This document shows, in pieces, positions 63,885 to 64,000 of a stretch of DNA of 64,000 nt. Positions within the stretch are counted from its first letter, which is position 1. Every line of letters starts with the position of its first letter. The DNA comes from Acinetobacter seifertii (GTDB lineage: Bacteria > Pseudomonadota > Gammaproteobacteria > Pseudomonadales > Moraxellaceae). The notes under the pieces are model-generated. The model saw only the letters and a program-made list of their open reading frames with translations, made no database searches and was not told the origin of the DNA. Location: positions 263,827 through 327,826 of the forward strand of contig NZ_KB851200.1 of NCBI RefSeq assembly GCF_000368065.1, written 5' to 3'. Position numbers and translations under genes: made by a program.

Positions 63885-64000
<116 letters not shown>

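Overview
The window comes from an Acinetobacter chromosome, most likely the A. calcoaceticus-baumannii complex. The DNA is AT-rich. It carries a monomeric NADP-isocitrate dehydrogenase beside a dimeric one, the 1,3-diaminopropane pair dat-ddc, a Blp2-like Bap-family adhesin, an M61 aminopeptidase and the order mnmA-hflD-purB. This assignment comes from recognising proteins, not from a search. Most of the window is ordinary core genome with strong hairpin terminators. The accessory signals are two copies of one IS256-family element, one IS1-family element, a disrupted polysaccharide-type operon and the Blp2-like gene.

Layout. 1-3297: a minus-strand operon (membrane protein, unknown protein, processive GT2 glycosyltransferase, BcsB-like protein). 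Its last gene is cut by an IS256-family copy that runs off the left edge. 3492-8359: photolyase, SlyD-like isomerase, type II NADH dehydrogenase, D-Ala-D-Ala carboxypeptidase. 8531-15235: M61 peptidase, monomeric IDH, RluE-type pseudouridine synthase, dimeric IDH. 15272-16589: a complete IS256-family element with 26-bp inverted repeats and a perfect 8-bp target duplication, landed in the T-tract of the icd terminator. 16671-20063: two paralogous small membrane proteins, a coupled 41-aa protein, an MFS transporter and a divergent LysR regulator. 20261-32350: TcyP, PhzF-like protein, M16 protease, several conserved unknowns, CYTH-CHAD protein, ThiE, HemL, a degenerate EntB-like protein and an RluA-type synthase. 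32504-41599: RapA, an AI-2E-family permease, a TetR regulator divergent from a ferredoxin-reductase/desaturase pair, a hotdog protein divergent from a second TetR, and a SIMPL protein. 42066-50622: dat-ddc, then aldehyde dehydrogenase, Lrp-type regulator, IpdC-like decarboxylase and AroP. 50962-55891: Pho-box and pstSCAB. 56039-64000: SohB-like peptidase, cytochrome b561, an IS1-family element, the Blp2-like gene, a DUF2238 protein, purB, hflD and the end of mnmA.

How the genes work together. AroP, the IpdC-like decarboxylase and the aldehyde dehydrogenase look like an aromatic amino acid to aryl-acetate (indole- or phenylacetate) module. A near-identical 17-bp palindrome lies upstream of the dehydrogenase and between lrp and ipdC, which suggests one regulator. 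The reductase/desaturase pair resembles Pseudomonas DesC-DesB under a DesT/FabR-like repressor, with candidate operators in the shared intergenic region. pstSCAB is a phosphate-starvation operon with a hairpin between pstS and pstC and no phoU next to it.

The best candidates for undescribed biology are the disrupted four-gene polysaccharide-like operon, the free-standing EntB-like protein with alanine at the carrier serine, the paralogous membrane-protein pair, and the 41-aa protein coupled to the MFS transporter.
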